A stretch of 25,536 bases of DNA from JBGSKY01 sp041740995. GTDB lineage: Bacteria; Planctomycetota; Planctomycetia; Pirellulales; Pirellulaceae. The translations under genes were made by a program, and so were the position numbers. Under the pieces are notes generated by a model that had not been told where the DNA came from, searched no databases, and saw nothing but the letters and a program-made list of their open reading frames with translations. Positions 8,217-17,213 of the stretch are shown in pieces (the first letter of the stretch is position 1; the number at the start of each line of letters is the position of its first letter). The DNA lies in assembly GCA_041740995.1 (NCBI GenBank), contig JBGSKY010000212.1, forward strand, positions 1 to 25,536, written 5' to 3'.

Positions 8217-9497
8217 ATGAGCTATATCGAAGACATTCGCGGTCGTCAAATTCTTGATTCACGTGGCAACCCGACTGTCGAAGTCGAAGTCATGCTGGCC
8301 GACGGTTCCAGCGGACGAGCGGCCGTTCCAAGCGGCGCAAGCACCGGAGCTCACGAAGCTTGGGAATTACGCGACGGCGACAAGACCAAGTTCATGGGCA
8401 AAGGCGTCAGCAAAGCGGTCGAAAACATCAATACGACCATCGCCGAAGAACTCGTCGGTTTCGACGCCATGAACCAACGCGGATTGGATCAAGCTCTGAT
8501 CGCTTTGGATGGGACGCCTAACAAGAAGTCGCTCGGAGCGAACGCAATGCTGGGCGTCTCGCTGGCCGTGGCCAAAGCCGCCGCGACCTTCACGCATCAA
8601 CCGCTCTATCGCTACCTCGGCGGCGTCAACGCGCATCTGCTGCCAGCACCAATGATGAATATAGTCAACGGCGGTCAGCATGCTGACAACTCCGTCGATG
8701 TGCAAGAGTTCATGGTAATGCCTCTTGGGTTTGACAAATTCAGCGAAGCATTGCGAGCTGGTACAGAGATCTTCCACAACTTGAAGAAAGTGCTCAGCGA
8801 AAAGAAACTGAACACGGCGGTCGGCGACGAGGGCGGATTCGCTCCGGACTTGGGCAGCAATCAAGAAGCTCTCGACTTAATTATGCTGGCGATCGACCGC
8901 GCTGGTTACACCGCGGGCAAGCAAATTTTCATCGCACTCGATGTGGCCGCGACGGAATTTTACGATTCGGGTTCGAAGAAATACACCATTGACGGCAAGC
9001 AATTGTCGGGCGAGCAAATGGTCGACTTCTTGGCCGCTTGGGTTGACAAATATCCAATCTGCTCGATCGAAGATGGTTGCAGTGAAGACGATTGGGCCAC
9101 TTGGAAGTTGTTGACCGAAAAGGTCGGCACTAAAGTGCAGCTGGTCGGTGACGATCTGTTCGTCACTAACGTTGAACGACTGCAACGCGGAATCGATGAA
9201 GGCATCGCGAACAGCATTTTGATCAAGGTCAACCAAATTGGCACACTGACCGAAACGATCGACGCTATTGCACTCGCTCATCGAAATGGCTACTCGTCGA
9301 TATCCTCGCACCGCAGTGGTGAAACTGAAGACTCGTTCATTGCCGACCTTGCCGTTGGGCTTTCGACCGGTCAAATCAAGACTGGCTCCGCTTCACGTTC
9401 GGATCGTATGGCGAAATACAACCAACTGATCCGGATCGAAGAAGAGCTCGGCGACAATGCGGCCTACGGCGGCCCGCTTTTTGTAACTAAAAAGTAG
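8217..9497 (+). CDS. eno: Enolase
   Basis: Enolase (phosphopyruvate hydratase, 2-phosphoglycerate to phosphoenolpyruvate in glycolysis and gluconeogenesis), 426 residues, the normal bacterial length. Visible family motifs run in order: N-terminal RQILDSRGNPTVEVE, the substrate loop SGASTGAHEAWELRDGD, the catalytic glutamate region GDEGGFAPD, the metal-site ALDVAATEFYD and SIEDGCSEDDW, the catalytic lysine region ILIKVNQIGTLTET, and SHRSGETEDSFIADLAVG. The frame is open from 8169; the ATG at 8217 is chosen because AGCAGGA lies about 8 bases upstream and the enolase homology begins at MSYIEDIRGRQI. Next downstream is a phosphohexomutase, also of sugar-phosphate metabolism. Confidence 0.98.
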   Translation: MSYIEDIRGRQILDSRGNPTVEVEVMLADGSSGRAAVPSGASTGAHEAWELRDGDKTKFMGKGVSKAVENINTTIAEELVGFDAMNQRGLDQALIALDGTPNKKSLGANAMLGVSLAVAKAAATFTHQPLYRYLGGVNAHLLPAPMMNIVNGGQHADNSVDVQEFMVMPLGFDKFSEALRAGTEIFHNLKKVLSEKKLNTAVGDEGGFAPDLGSNQEALDLIMLAIDRAGYTAGKQIFIALDVAATEFYDSGSKKYTIDGKQLSGEQMVDFLAAWVDKYPICSIEDGCSEDDWATWKLLTEKVGTKVQLVGDDLFVTNVERLQRGIDEGIANSILIKVNQIGTLTETIDAIALAHRNGYSSISSHRSGETEDSFIADLAVGLSTGQIKTGSASRSDRMAKYNQLIRIEEELGDNAAYGGPLFVTKK

Positions 9498-9760
9498 CAA
9501 CGACTCGTGGCTGACCGAACTTCGACACTGCCTTATTGAGCGGCTCGGCGCCATCTGCCGATCCTTCGCGTCAGCCGCAGTGCCCTGCCGCCTAGTCACT
9601 TTTGCAACCTGCAATGCCTGGTGGCATACCAGCGTCAGTCGATTGTAGGTTGCTGGTCAGTGGGCCTTTGAGTCGGTAAACTTATGGTCGAATCGGGCTG
9701 CGTTCGACGCGCCCTTCGGCCCGCTTTCTCACGTTCACACTCGCAAGAATTGGCATCACG

Positions 9761-11587
9761 ATGAATTCTAAACCGATCGACGTACCAGCGGCACTTGTTC
9801 GATTGCAGGAAGCTCAACAAAGCGGCAAGCTGACAACTGCCGCATTGGCCAACATCCAAACGTGGCTTAATGAACCACGCTACAGCCATTATGTCGATCA
9901 GGTTTTGGAGCATATAGAATCGGAGAAATGGCAGGCGCTCGACGACGCTTATTGGACGATCATTCCGTTTGGTACCGGTGGTCGTCGCGGACGAATGTAT
10001 CCAATCGGTTCAAACGCAATCAACGATCGCACGATCGGTGAAAGCGCTCAGGGATTGGCGGAGATGGTCCGAGAGGTAAAAGGTCCCGGTGCATCGCTGC
10101 GTTGCGCGATCGCTTATGATACGCGCCACAACTCAAGGCACTTTGCGGAGCTGTGCACGTCGATTTTAGTTGCCGCAGGTTTCGAAGTCTTTTTCATTGA
10201 CGGATATCGAGCGACACCGCAGCTTTCGTTTGCGGTCCGGGAAAAAAATTGCGACTGTGGCATCATGGTCACTGCTTCGCACAATCCGCCCAGCGACAAC
10301 GCAGTCAAAGTCTATTGGTCGACCGGTGGTCAAGTCTTGCCGCCGTATGACAAGCAAATTATCGATCGAGTGATGAACACCCAAGCCATTCAGACGGTTC
10401 CGTTCAAGCAAGCGGTGGCTGACGGAAAAGTCCACTTCGTCACCGACGAAATCGACCAGAAGTATCGGGTTGCTGCCGGCAAGTTTGCTTGGCCCGGCCC
10501 CCGTGATTGTAAGATTCTTTATACACCGCTGCACGGTGTTGGTTCGTTCGCCGTATTACCGTTGCTCGAAGACGCGGGTTTCGCAGACGTTACTGTCTAC
10601 GGGCCGCACTCAGAGCCCAATGGCGATTTTCCGAACGTCCCAGGACATGTCAGCAACCCTGAAAACGTTGCCGTGTTTGCCGAGCCGATCAAGGTCGCTC
10701 AGCGTGAAGGATACGACGTCATCTTGGCAACCGATCCAGACTGTGATCGCTTGGGTGTCGCCGCTCCACTGACGCCTGATACGGCTGGACCATGGGCAAC
10801 GATTAACGGTAACCAGATCGGTGCGTTGTTAGCCGATTTTGTGCTCGCCAAACGTGCCGAACTAGGGCTGTCCAAACCTGGCGACTATGTGATAAAGACA
10901 TTGGTTACCACGAATTTGACCGCAAAAATTGCTGAATCTTATGGCGCTCGTTGCGAAGGAAACATTCACGTTGGCTTCAAATGGATCGCTGGACTGATGG
11001 ACGCCTGCGGTCCGGCAGGATTCGCGTTCGGAACCGAAGAATCTCATGGCTATTTGATCGGCACGTATTGCCGCGACAAGGACGGCTCAGTCGCTTGTTT
11101 GTTGATGAGCCAATTGGTGGCTGACTTGAAGTCTAAAGGCAAGACGTTGCATCAGCGGCTGGACGAGCTGTTTAAACAACACGGAATCCATCGCGAGGAA
11201 TTGATCAACGTGCAGATGGAGGGTTCGCAAGGGATGGAGCTGATGCAGAAGCTGATGGCGACCTTCCGCAGTGCGCCACCCGAAACGTTGGGCGACGTCA
11301 AAATTGCTAAAATCCGCGATTACGAACGGCTGATTATTCGAGCCGCCAATGGTCAAGTGACTCCGCTTGAGGCGCCCAAGAGCAACATGATCATAATGGA
11401 TCTCGAGCAGCCCGGAAACTACGTCGCAGTCCGACCCAGTGGTACCGAACCCAAAGTCAAATTTTACTTTTTCAGTTCACTGCCACCTGAGCAATCGCAA
11501 GACGTCGCGGCCGGACAGGCGATATTGGCTGACGGAATCGAGAAGCTCAAAGTCGCCGTTCAAGCCTTCGCCAAAACTATTCGTTAG
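9761..11587 (+). CDS. Phosphoglucomutase/phosphomannomutase family protein
   Basis: An alpha-D-phosphohexomutase of 608 residues, of the longer PgcA/PGM2-like kind, interconverting hexose (or pentose) 1- and 6-phosphates. The four signature segments are all present: the phosphoserine loop TASHNPP (Ser173), the magnesium loop DPDCDR (325-330), the sugar-specificity loop FGTEESHG (423-430) and the C-terminal phosphate-binding RPSGTEPKVKFYF. It should therefore be active. The start ATG at 9761 has no clear Shine-Dalgarno. It follows enolase by 263 bp on the same strand and converges with cstA. The specificity (glucose, mannose, or pentose as in some PGM2 enzymes) cannot be read from the sequence. 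Confidence 0.93.
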   Translation: MNSKPIDVPAALVRLQEAQQSGKLTTAALANIQTWLNEPRYSHYVDQVLEHIESEKWQALDDAYWTIIPFGTGGRRGRMYPIGSNAINDRTIGESAQGLAEMVREVKGPGASLRCAIAYDTRHNSRHFAELCTSILVAAGFEVFFIDGYRATPQLSFAVREKNCDCGIMVTASHNPPSDNAVKVYWSTGGQVLPPYDKQIIDRVMNTQAIQTVPFKQAVADGKVHFVTDEIDQKYRVAAGKFAWPGPRDCKILYTPLHGVGSFAVLPLLEDAGFADVTVYGPHSEPNGDFPNVPGHVSNPENVAVFAEPIKVAQREGYDVILATDPDCDRLGVAAPLTPDTAGPWATINGNQIGALLADFVLAKRAELGLSKPGDYVIKTLVTTNLTAKIAESYGARCEGNIHVGFKWIAGLMDACGPAGFAFGTEESHGYLIGTYCRDKDGSVACLLMSQLVADLKSKGKTLHQRLDELFKQHGIHREELINVQMEGSQGMELMQKLMATFRSAPPETLGDVKIAKIRDYERLIIRAANGQVTPLEAPKSNMIIMDLEQPGNYVAVRPSGTEPKVKFYFFSSLPPEQSQDVAAGQAILADGIEKLKVAVQAFAKTIR

Positions 11588-11687
11588 CAATCGGCGCAAG
11601 CAGGTAATTGGCTCGTCGATAGAACGATTTGAACCATAGTCGCGCTACCATACGAAGCTCGTTGTTGGATTTGTCAAGGCGAGCTGA

Positions 11688-13586
11688 TTAAAGACTAGGT
11701 TCGATCATTGGGGCAAGTTGTGGTTCGAGCACGCCACGGGCCTTCTTCCAAACCAAGATCGCTTCAATAAACATCCAAATTTGCAGTAACAAAATTCCAA
11801 CACCGAAACCGACCAACACGTAATTGCCGGCGGGTATCCAGTTGTAAATTAAGTCGTAAATCATCGCCCAGCCTGGCAATAACATCATCAACATGGCGGG
11901 TACGGCGAGAAACGCAATCGGCTTGCTACGACGCCATAGATAAAATGTTGCGACGATCATCGCCAGTCCGGCCAGCAACTGATTTGTTGCTCCAAAAAGC
12001 GGCCAGAGCAATGTGCCTCCCGCCCCTGGCTTCTCGCCGGCAAACACCGCGATCGCGCCTCCAACGCCGACTGCTAAAGTGGTCGCCACGTACTTGTTGG
12101 TAATTGGCAAACCAACGGTCGAACCAAGCTCGCTCAGAACGTATCGTTGCAGTCGTGTTGCAGTATCAAGCGTCGTGGCGGCGAAGCTGGCAACTAGCAC
12201 TGCAACGATTCCAACGGCAAGCTCTAGTGGGATACCGATGGCTGTCAAAAAGTTTGCTCCGCCTTCGACGAACGCACCGAGATTCTTCTTCAGCGTTTGA
12301 GCTTTCCATCCGTCGGTCGCATCGCCGCGATAGTAATTTTGCCAAGCCGCACGACCGCGGAGTGGTTGGCCGTCGGCGCCTAGGATGTACTCGTAACGCG
12401 TCGCTTTTGATGCCGTCGCAGTCAATGCATTGGTCGCTGTGGCTGATGTATTGGCGTCAACAATCAGTGGCGTCGATCGCTGCAAAGCGCCCATTCCAAC
12501 ACCGGCGGTGCAAGCCAAAATTACGAGAATTGCGAGTGCTCCTTCGAGCAGCATTGCGCCATAACCGACGGCCTGTACATCACACTCCGAAGCGACCTGT
12601 TTGCTGCTGGTGCCGGAGCTGACCAAACAATGAAAACCGCTACAAGCACCACACGCAATCGTTATAAACAAGAACGGTAAAATCGGTGGTGCGTCGGCTG
12701 GAACAGTCGTTGAGATCGGCTCGGCAGCGGCAAACAAATCCGCTGCACCGGTAAAACCAGCGACAGCAATCCCCGCGATCAACATGGCCAACGCGACATA
12801 CAATTGCTGGCTGTTAATTAGGTCGCGTGGTTGGAGCAATAACCAGACTGGTAATACCGAAGCGAAAAAACAGTAGGCCAGCAGGACGAACGTCCAAATC
12901 ACTATCGGATTGAAGATCGATTTGTCGTCTGCTGTGGGAAGATAACTGGCCAGGTCGATCGGCAAATAATAGACGCCGACATAGACCGCGCCGTAAAGAA
13001 GCAACAGCGAAATTATCGATGGACCGATCAATGATCGCGAGTTGCGATGAGCCCACAATCCGATAGCGATTGCGATCGGCATTCCAATCCACACTGACAA
13101 AACGCTTTCTGGGTATATCGCAAAAATGTTCGCAATTACCAGACCAAAGATGGCTAACACAACCCACAATGCCAAGGCAAGGATGGAAAGGAAAAGCAAT
13201 TTTGCTCGCGGCGAAATCATCCGGCCAGCAATTTCGCCAATCGTTTGTCCTCGGTTTCGCATCGAAATGATCAACGCGGCCATGTCGTGGACGCCGCCGA
13301 TTAAGATTGATCCGACCAGAACCCAGATCAAGGCGGGCAGCCAACCCCAGAAGACAGCAATCGCTGGTCCGACGATTGGACCGGTTCCCGCGATGCTGGT
13401 GAAATGGTGCCCAAAAACGACGCTTTTGGGTGTTGGCACAAAATCTTGATCATCACATAACGCTTTACTGGGAACCGGTGCGTCCGCCGACAACTCGAAA
13501 AGCTGTTTGGCGAGCCACCTGCCATAAGTGAAATAGGCGATGACAAGAATTGCGAGAGAACCGAGGCTAACGATGAGGGTGCTCAT
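11688..13586 (-). CDS. cstA: Carbon starvation protein A (CstA family) transporter
   Basis: A polytopic inner-membrane protein of about 632 residues with many hydrophobic segments, belonging to the CstA/BtsT family of peptide and pyruvate transporters. The family hallmark lies near the N-terminus: VVFGHHFTSIAGTGPIVGPAIAVFWGWLPA... followed by GGVHDMAALIISMRNRGQTIGEIAGR. A second conserved block is GACSGFHCLVSSGTSSKQVASECDVQAVGYGAMLLEG. In between and after these are hydrophobic helices. The frame is open to 13658; the ATG at 13586 is chosen because the first transmembrane helix begins there (MSTLIVSLGSLAILVIAYF), although no Shine-Dalgarno is evident. It is divergent from ndk with a long inverted repeat between them, and converges with the phosphohexomutase. 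Confidence 0.93.
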   Translation of the reverse strand: MSTLIVSLGSLAILVIAYFTYGRWLAKQLFELSADAPVPSKALCDDQDFVPTPKSVVFGHHFTSIAGTGPIVGPAIAVFWGWLPALIWVLVGSILIGGVHDMAALIISMRNRGQTIGEIAGRMISPRAKLLFLSILALALWVVLAIFGLVIANIFAIYPESVLSVWIGMPIAIAIGLWAHRNSRSLIGPSIISLLLLYGAVYVGVYYLPIDLASYLPTADDKSIFNPIVIWTFVLLAYCFFASVLPVWLLLQPRDLINSQQLYVALAMLIAGIAVAGFTGAADLFAAAEPISTTVPADAPPILPFLFITIACGACSGFHCLVSSGTSSKQVASECDVQAVGYGAMLLEGALAILVILACTAGVGMGALQRSTPLIVDANTSATATNALTATASKATRYEYILGADGQPLRGRAAWQNYYRGDATDGWKAQTLKKNLGAFVEGGANFLTAIGIPLELAVGIVAVLVASFAATTLDTATRLQRYVLSELGSTVGLPITNKYVATTLAVGVGGAIAVFAGEKPGAGGTLLWPLFGATNQLLAGLAMIVATFYLWRRSKPIAFLAVPAMLMMLLPGWAMIYDLIYNWIPAGNYVLVGFGVGILLLQIWMFIEAILVWKKARGVLEPQLAPMIEPSL

Positions 13587-13665
13587 GTTTATCGATGCGG
13601 ATGGCACATAAAGAATTGTCGAGTCGGGGACTGTCGGTCTAGTTTCGAGATAGACCATGAGGACC

Positions 13666-13725
13666 TATCCGAAAAAGGGTCTGACCCTTTGGACGAACGG
13701 AGAGGGTCAGACCCCTTTTCGGATA
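13666..13725. repeat. Long inverted repeat containing GGGTCTGACCC (REPIN-like)
   Basis: Two 23-base arms (13666-13688 and 13703-13725) are complementary at 22 of 23 positions around a 14-base loop. Each arm begins or ends at TATCCGAAAA/TTTTCGGATA and contains an inner palindrome, AGGGTCTGACCCT or GGGTCAGACCC. It lies between the divergent cstA and ndk genes, that is upstream of both, so it is not placed as a terminator. Motifs of the GGGTCTGACCC type are typical of REP elements moved by REP-associated tyrosine transposases; assignment here is by resemblance. Confidence 0.65.
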
Positions 13726-13853
13726 AGCTCTAAGTCTAATTGCTGGCGAGGCTTTCGTGCAGACCGTCAACGAGTATTCTCTCGGACGACTTTTTCTTTG
13801 ATGGCCTTGCGGCAATTATTGGCTTCGTCAAAATGCTTCGGATAAATCAACAG

Positions 13854-13888
13854 TTGTTTTCTCCTTTGATAGATGATATTACGAAAAA
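13854..13888 (+). promoter_or_regulatory. Candidate ndk promoter, leaderless
   Basis: TTGTTT (13854-13859), 17 bases, then TATTAC (13877-13882), which ends 6 bases before the ndk ATG. There is no Shine-Dalgarno before the start. The arrangement copies that seen in front of the Rieske gene. Confidence 0.3.
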
Positions 13889-14350
13889 ATGGAACGTTCG
13901 CTTGTCCTACTAAAGCCTGATTGTGTTCAACGTCGCCTGCTCGGAAAAATCATTACGCGATTTGAGGACAAAGGCTTGAACATCATCGCCATGAAAATGT
14001 TGCAGGTTACTCCGGAATTGTCCAAGCAACATTATGCCGAACATGTTGCCAAGCCATTCTATCCGTCGCTCGAATCGTTTATCACGTCTTCGCCGATCGT
14101 AGCCATGGTCATTGAAGGGCTTGAAGTCATTCGTGTCATTCGTGAAATGTTGGGAGCAACCAGCGGACTCAAAGCGGCGTCTGGAACGATCCGTGGAGAT
14201 TACAGTTCATCGCGTCAAATGAATCTCGTTCATGCGTCTGATGGACCAGAGGCGGCCTCGCGTGAGATCGCGCTATACTTTGACGCCAAAGAGTTGTGTG
14301 CTTACGAACCAACGCTCGTGGAGAGTTTTCGAGCGTCTGACGAGGGCTAA
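13889..14350 (+). CDS. ndk: Nucleoside diphosphate kinase
   Basis: 153 residues, the usual size. It transfers the gamma-phosphate of ATP to nucleoside diphosphates through a phosphohistidine. The active-site segment reads NLVHASDGPEAASREIALYF with His115, close to the standard NxxHGSD motif. The N-terminus ERSLVLLKPD and the central GATSGLKAASGTIRGDY also match the family. No ribosome site precedes the ATG. The gene stands alone, divergent from cstA and convergent with the SNF2 helicase. Confidence 0.96.
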   Translation: MERSLVLLKPDCVQRRLLGKIITRFEDKGLNIIAMKMLQVTPELSKQHYAEHVAKPFYPSLESFITSSPIVAMVIEGLEVIRVIREMLGATSGLKAASGTIRGDYSSSRQMNLVHASDGPEAASREIALYFDAKELCAYEPTLVESFRASDEG

Positions 14351-14370
14351 GAAACAAGCAGGATAGGTTT

Positions 14371-14388
14371 CCAGTTTGTCTTTACTGG
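14371..14388. terminator. Weak hairpin between convergent ndk and SNF2 genes
   Basis: CCAGT and ACTGG form a 5-bp stem with an 8-base T-rich loop, between two convergent stop codons. It is the only stem seen in this 69-base gap and could act in either direction, but it is short. Confidence 0.25.
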
Positions 14389-14419
14389 CGTGAATTGAGC
14401 AGGAAAACTTTGCAACACT

Positions 14420-16294
14420 TTAAGCTGCTTTGCTCGGCTTGTAGTCGGGCGACTGCAAGTTGAAGAGCCCGAAGATCTCTTTCTGCGAGAGCTTTAAGTC
14501 ACGTGGGGTGCCAGTCTGCGAAAACAGCTCGTTAAAGAGTTGCCGCTTGGTCTCAAGGACTTCGTGGATACGCTGCTCGATGGTGTTCATTGCCAGCATG
14601 CGAGTCACGGTTACGTGGCTTTTTACGCCTAGGCGATGAGCGCGATTGATCGCTTGATCTTCCACGGCCGGGTTCCACCAGCGATCAAACAAAAAGACGT
14701 AGTGGCAGAATTGCAGGTTTAATCCTACGGCACCAGCCCCGTAGCTCATCAAAATCACCGACTTGCTTTTGTCGTGCTTGAATTGATCGATCACTTTGTC
14801 ACGCTGCTTGGAAGGCACTCGACCGTGATAGAACAGCGGGCCGAATCTATGCGTCCGTTCGGCGATTCGATCAAGCGTGCTAACCCATTGGCTAAAAACA
14901 ATCGCTTTTTGTCCGCTGGCGGCGACTTCTTCGAGGTCCGCTTCAAGCCGTTCAAGTTTGCAACTAGAACCAGTTTGCGGATCAAAATTGCAGATTTGTT
15001 TGAGCCGTAGAACGAGTTCGAAAACATGCTGGATGGTCAAATCTTCTTTCATGTCAGCCAGCCGAATTACGCCTTCCTCTTCAGCGCATTTGTAGCTCGC
15101 CCACTGATCTGCTGTCAGATCCAACTCGGCGTCACGATTGATCTTGGGGGGCATTTCCGTCAGGACTTTATCTTTTGTCCGGCGCAAAATGTAGTCAGCA
15201 CTAGCCTTACTCAAGCTCTTTAGCGGCATCTCATCGCGAAGATATCCGGGGGCTAGAAATTCGAAAATACTCACAAGATCCTCGACCGAGTTTTCAATCG
15301 GCGTGCCTGTTAAGGCCCATGAGCGATGCCGAGGAATGCTGCGAACAATCTCACTCGTTGTGCTGTTGCGATTCTTGATCCGTTGGGCTTCGTCCAACAC
15401 CACCAGGTCGAAGTCGATGCCGCCTTCGTCTAGCAGATGGTGGTCGCGCATCAGCAGTTCGTAATTCGCGATCCGAACCGGCGCATGTTGATGTTGCCAA
15501 GCGAAGGTTCGTTTCGCTTGATCCCCCTCGATGACCGCGACAGGAATTTCAGGCGCCCACTGCGAAAATTCGCGGACCCAGTTGGTGACCAGTGGCTTGG
15601 GACAAATCAGCAGCACACGGTGAATTTCACCGGCAAGCAGCAACATCCGAATCGTTGTGATGGCTTGCATCGTTTTACCGAGCCCCATTTCGTCCGCCAG
15701 GATTGCAGCGGCGCGCGGGAAAAGGAATGCAATTCCTTCCATTTGATAAGGAAATGGTTGAAATGGAAAGCTGAGACGGGCCGATGCGACGATCGATTCA
15801 AGCGGCGGTTGCAGCACGTAGAACAGGCGATCTTCCAGTCGTACGATGTCGCCCGGCGGCTTGATACGCGTGATCTTCATCGACTTCGCCGCTGGTTTGA
15901 AATCCGGAATGAATTGAGAACCGCCTGGCGGACCAGATCGCGACGCAGAAGCTTGCTCGGTCGACGGTTCGTTGCCGGCTGAGTTGATCAGTTCAGTCGC
16001 GGAGAAAGCTGCAGATCGATTGGCCGCGTCGGTTGAGTAGTCGGTAAAGTTGGTACCAGCGTCGGCTTTCGGAACCGATTGGTTCGGATTCCGCGACGAG
16101 GATGCCGCTTCGAAAGAAAAGCCAACGCAGCGTGGAAGTTTTGTCCCGAGGGCAATTGGTAAAACACGGATCGCGACGGGTACACGCCATGAATTCGGGC
16201 TGTCAATATCGATCGAGAATAAGTCTGAAATTGCGATCGAGTTGACCGTGATCGCTTGGCCGTTGGCTAACGTCGCGGATTCGTTTGTGATCAT
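14420..16294 (-). CDS. SNF2-family DNA-dependent ATPase/helicase
   Basis: 624 residues. An N-terminal region of about 190 residues shows no recognised domain and includes a serine/alanine/proline-rich linker. The SNF2 core follows: Walker A DEMGLGKT, DEAH-type Walker B VVLDEAQRIKN, motif III ALTGTPIEN, then the C-terminal RecA lobe with IVFSQWVSTLDRI, MSYGAGAVGLNLQ and the final motif AINRAHRLG. All catalytic motifs are intact, so it should translocate on double-stranded DNA and remodel protein-DNA complexes. The frame is open to 16330; the start at 16294 has AAGGT about 7 bases upstream. It lies 73 bp downstream of an unrecognised gene on the same strand, probably in one operon. No methyltransferase or nuclease lies next to it, so a restriction role is not supported. 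Confidence 0.92.
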   Translation of the reverse strand: MITNESATLANGQAITVNSIAISDLFSIDIDSPNSWRVPVAIRVLPIALGTKLPRCVGFSFEAASSSRNPNQSVPKADAGTNFTDYSTDAANRSAAFSATELINSAGNEPSTEQASASRSGPPGGSQFIPDFKPAAKSMKITRIKPPGDIVRLEDRLFYVLQPPLESIVASARLSFPFQPFPYQMEGIAFLFPRAAAILADEMGLGKTMQAITTIRMLLLAGEIHRVLLICPKPLVTNWVREFSQWAPEIPVAVIEGDQAKRTFAWQHQHAPVRIANYELLMRDHHLLDEGGIDFDLVVLDEAQRIKNRNSTTSEIVRSIPRHRSWALTGTPIENSVEDLVSIFEFLAPGYLRDEMPLKSLSKASADYILRRTKDKVLTEMPPKINRDAELDLTADQWASYKCAEEEGVIRLADMKEDLTIQHVFELVLRLKQICNFDPQTGSSCKLERLEADLEEVAASGQKAIVFSQWVSTLDRIAERTHRFGPLFYHGRVPSKQRDKVIDQFKHDKSKSVILMSYGAGAVGLNLQFCHYVFLFDRWWNPAVEDQAINRAHRLGVKSHVTVTRMLAMNTIEQRIHEVLETKRQLFNELFSQTGTPRDLKLSQKEIFGLFNLQSPDYKPSKAA

Positions 16295-16367
16295 ATTTCG
16301 ACCTTGAAAGGGCTGGCGACGAAACAGCATACGCAGGCGATTTGTAATCGACTGCGATCGATCTGCT

Positions 16368-16964
16368 TTACGCGGCCTTTGTCGTTGGGTTTGCTTCAGT
16401 CAAAGCTTCCGCAATCCGGCTGAAAGGTTCGTGCGGATGAATTTGTGGCTGGGCAACATTCCAGAGCTGACTAATTACTCGAGCGTCCGCAGCGTAATCT
16501 TCGAGGGTTGTTGCGTGGAGCTGGCCAAGCTGGAAAGCGAATGTCCGGCGGCTAGACCCGTGTGGTCTTGACATCTGTGGTACCGCAGACGGTTCATTTT
16601 CACCGTTAGATTTCGAGGTAAATTCCACGTCAAGCAAGCATGCGATCGGCGTTGGGTGTACGTGTCGCAGCGTTAGAACGGAGATTAGATCAGTGAATAT
16701 GCACGCCGGAGCGCGTTTCACCTTTCCAACTATCGCCAGCGAAATTTGCTCGCCAATCAAGAAATCATCCAGCGAGGCTCCGTACAAGATCGACTGAGCC
16801 CGCGACGGCTTTATTGGAAGCGAGCAATGAAATTCCAGCGGGCGGCCGTGCGAATTAACGGTCAGCAAGCCTCCGAAATAGCCTACAGCCTCGGTGAACC
16901 GGACGGTCAAAAAGCCAAAACAGTCGGCAGGTTTTTCGGCATTCTCAGGCTTTTCAATGCTCAT
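16368..16964 (-). CDS. Unrecognised protein, probable operon partner of the SNF2 helicase
   Basis: 198 residues; I do not recognise a family. The first 110 residues look folded and hydrophobic in alternation (FGFLTVRFTEAVGYFGGLL, then FHCSLPIKPSRAQSILYG, then DFLIGEQISLAIVGK). A polar middle section follows and then a C-terminal segment FAFQLGQLHATTLEDYAADAR. There is no signal peptide or membrane helix, so it is probably cytosolic. Codon use looks like the neighbours. The ATG at 16964 has no strong Shine-Dalgarno. It is upstream of the SNF2 gene by 73 bp on the same strand and divergent from the two small plus-strand genes, which suggests a shared job but does not define it. Confidence 0.75.
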   Translation of the reverse strand: MSIEKPENAEKPADCFGFLTVRFTEAVGYFGGLLTVNSHGRPLEFHCSLPIKPSRAQSILYGASLDDFLIGEQISLAIVGKVKRAPACIFTDLISVLTLRHVHPTPIACLLDVEFTSKSNGENEPSAVPQMSRPHGSSRRTFAFQLGQLHATTLEDYAADARVISQLWNVAQPQIHPHEPFSRIAEALTEANPTTKAA

Positions 16965-17051
16965 CGTGAGTAACGTTTAGCGTCCTAGATTCGGAGGTCC
17001 AATCGTGCGGGTGGCTAATTGGTTGTTCGGCAGGTCGGTTGTGACGAATCC

Positions 17052-17213
17052 ATGGCTTCTACCGAACCTAGCGAATACTCCGCAGACTGCGCAACTTACC
17101 GACGCCTCGTAGATTTCCTAAGACTCGACGCGGACGAGTATTTAGTTATACTAAACCGACTCGAAAAAGGTCTTCAACATCGCTTAAAGCGTCAATTTGG
17201 AAAGCTAGACTAA
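17052..17213 (+). CDS. Small unrecognised protein, coupled to the next gene
   Basis: A 53-residue protein from the ATG at 17052; the frame is open from a TTG at 17019. It is predicted helical and basic at its end (YLVILNRLEKGLQHRLKRQ). Its stop codon TAA overlaps the next ATG (TAATG at 17211-17215), a classic arrangement for translational coupling. I recognise no family. Confidence rests on this coupling and on ordinary codon use. Confidence 0.6.
   Translation: MASTEPSEYSADCATYRRLVDFLRLDADEYLVILNRLEKGLQHRLKRQFGKLD

Noticed and set aside
11656..11685. AGCTCG/CGAGCT inverted repeat between the phosphohexomutase and cstA as a terminator
   Set aside because: Only 6 bp with an 18-base loop and no T-run, so chance cannot be excluded.
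14420..16294. SNF2 helicase as part of a restriction or DISARM-like defence system
   Set aside because: No methyltransferase, nuclease, PLD or DUF1998-type gene is adjacent. The methyltransferase at 20654 is 4 kb away on the other strand and lacks DNA-methylase motifs.
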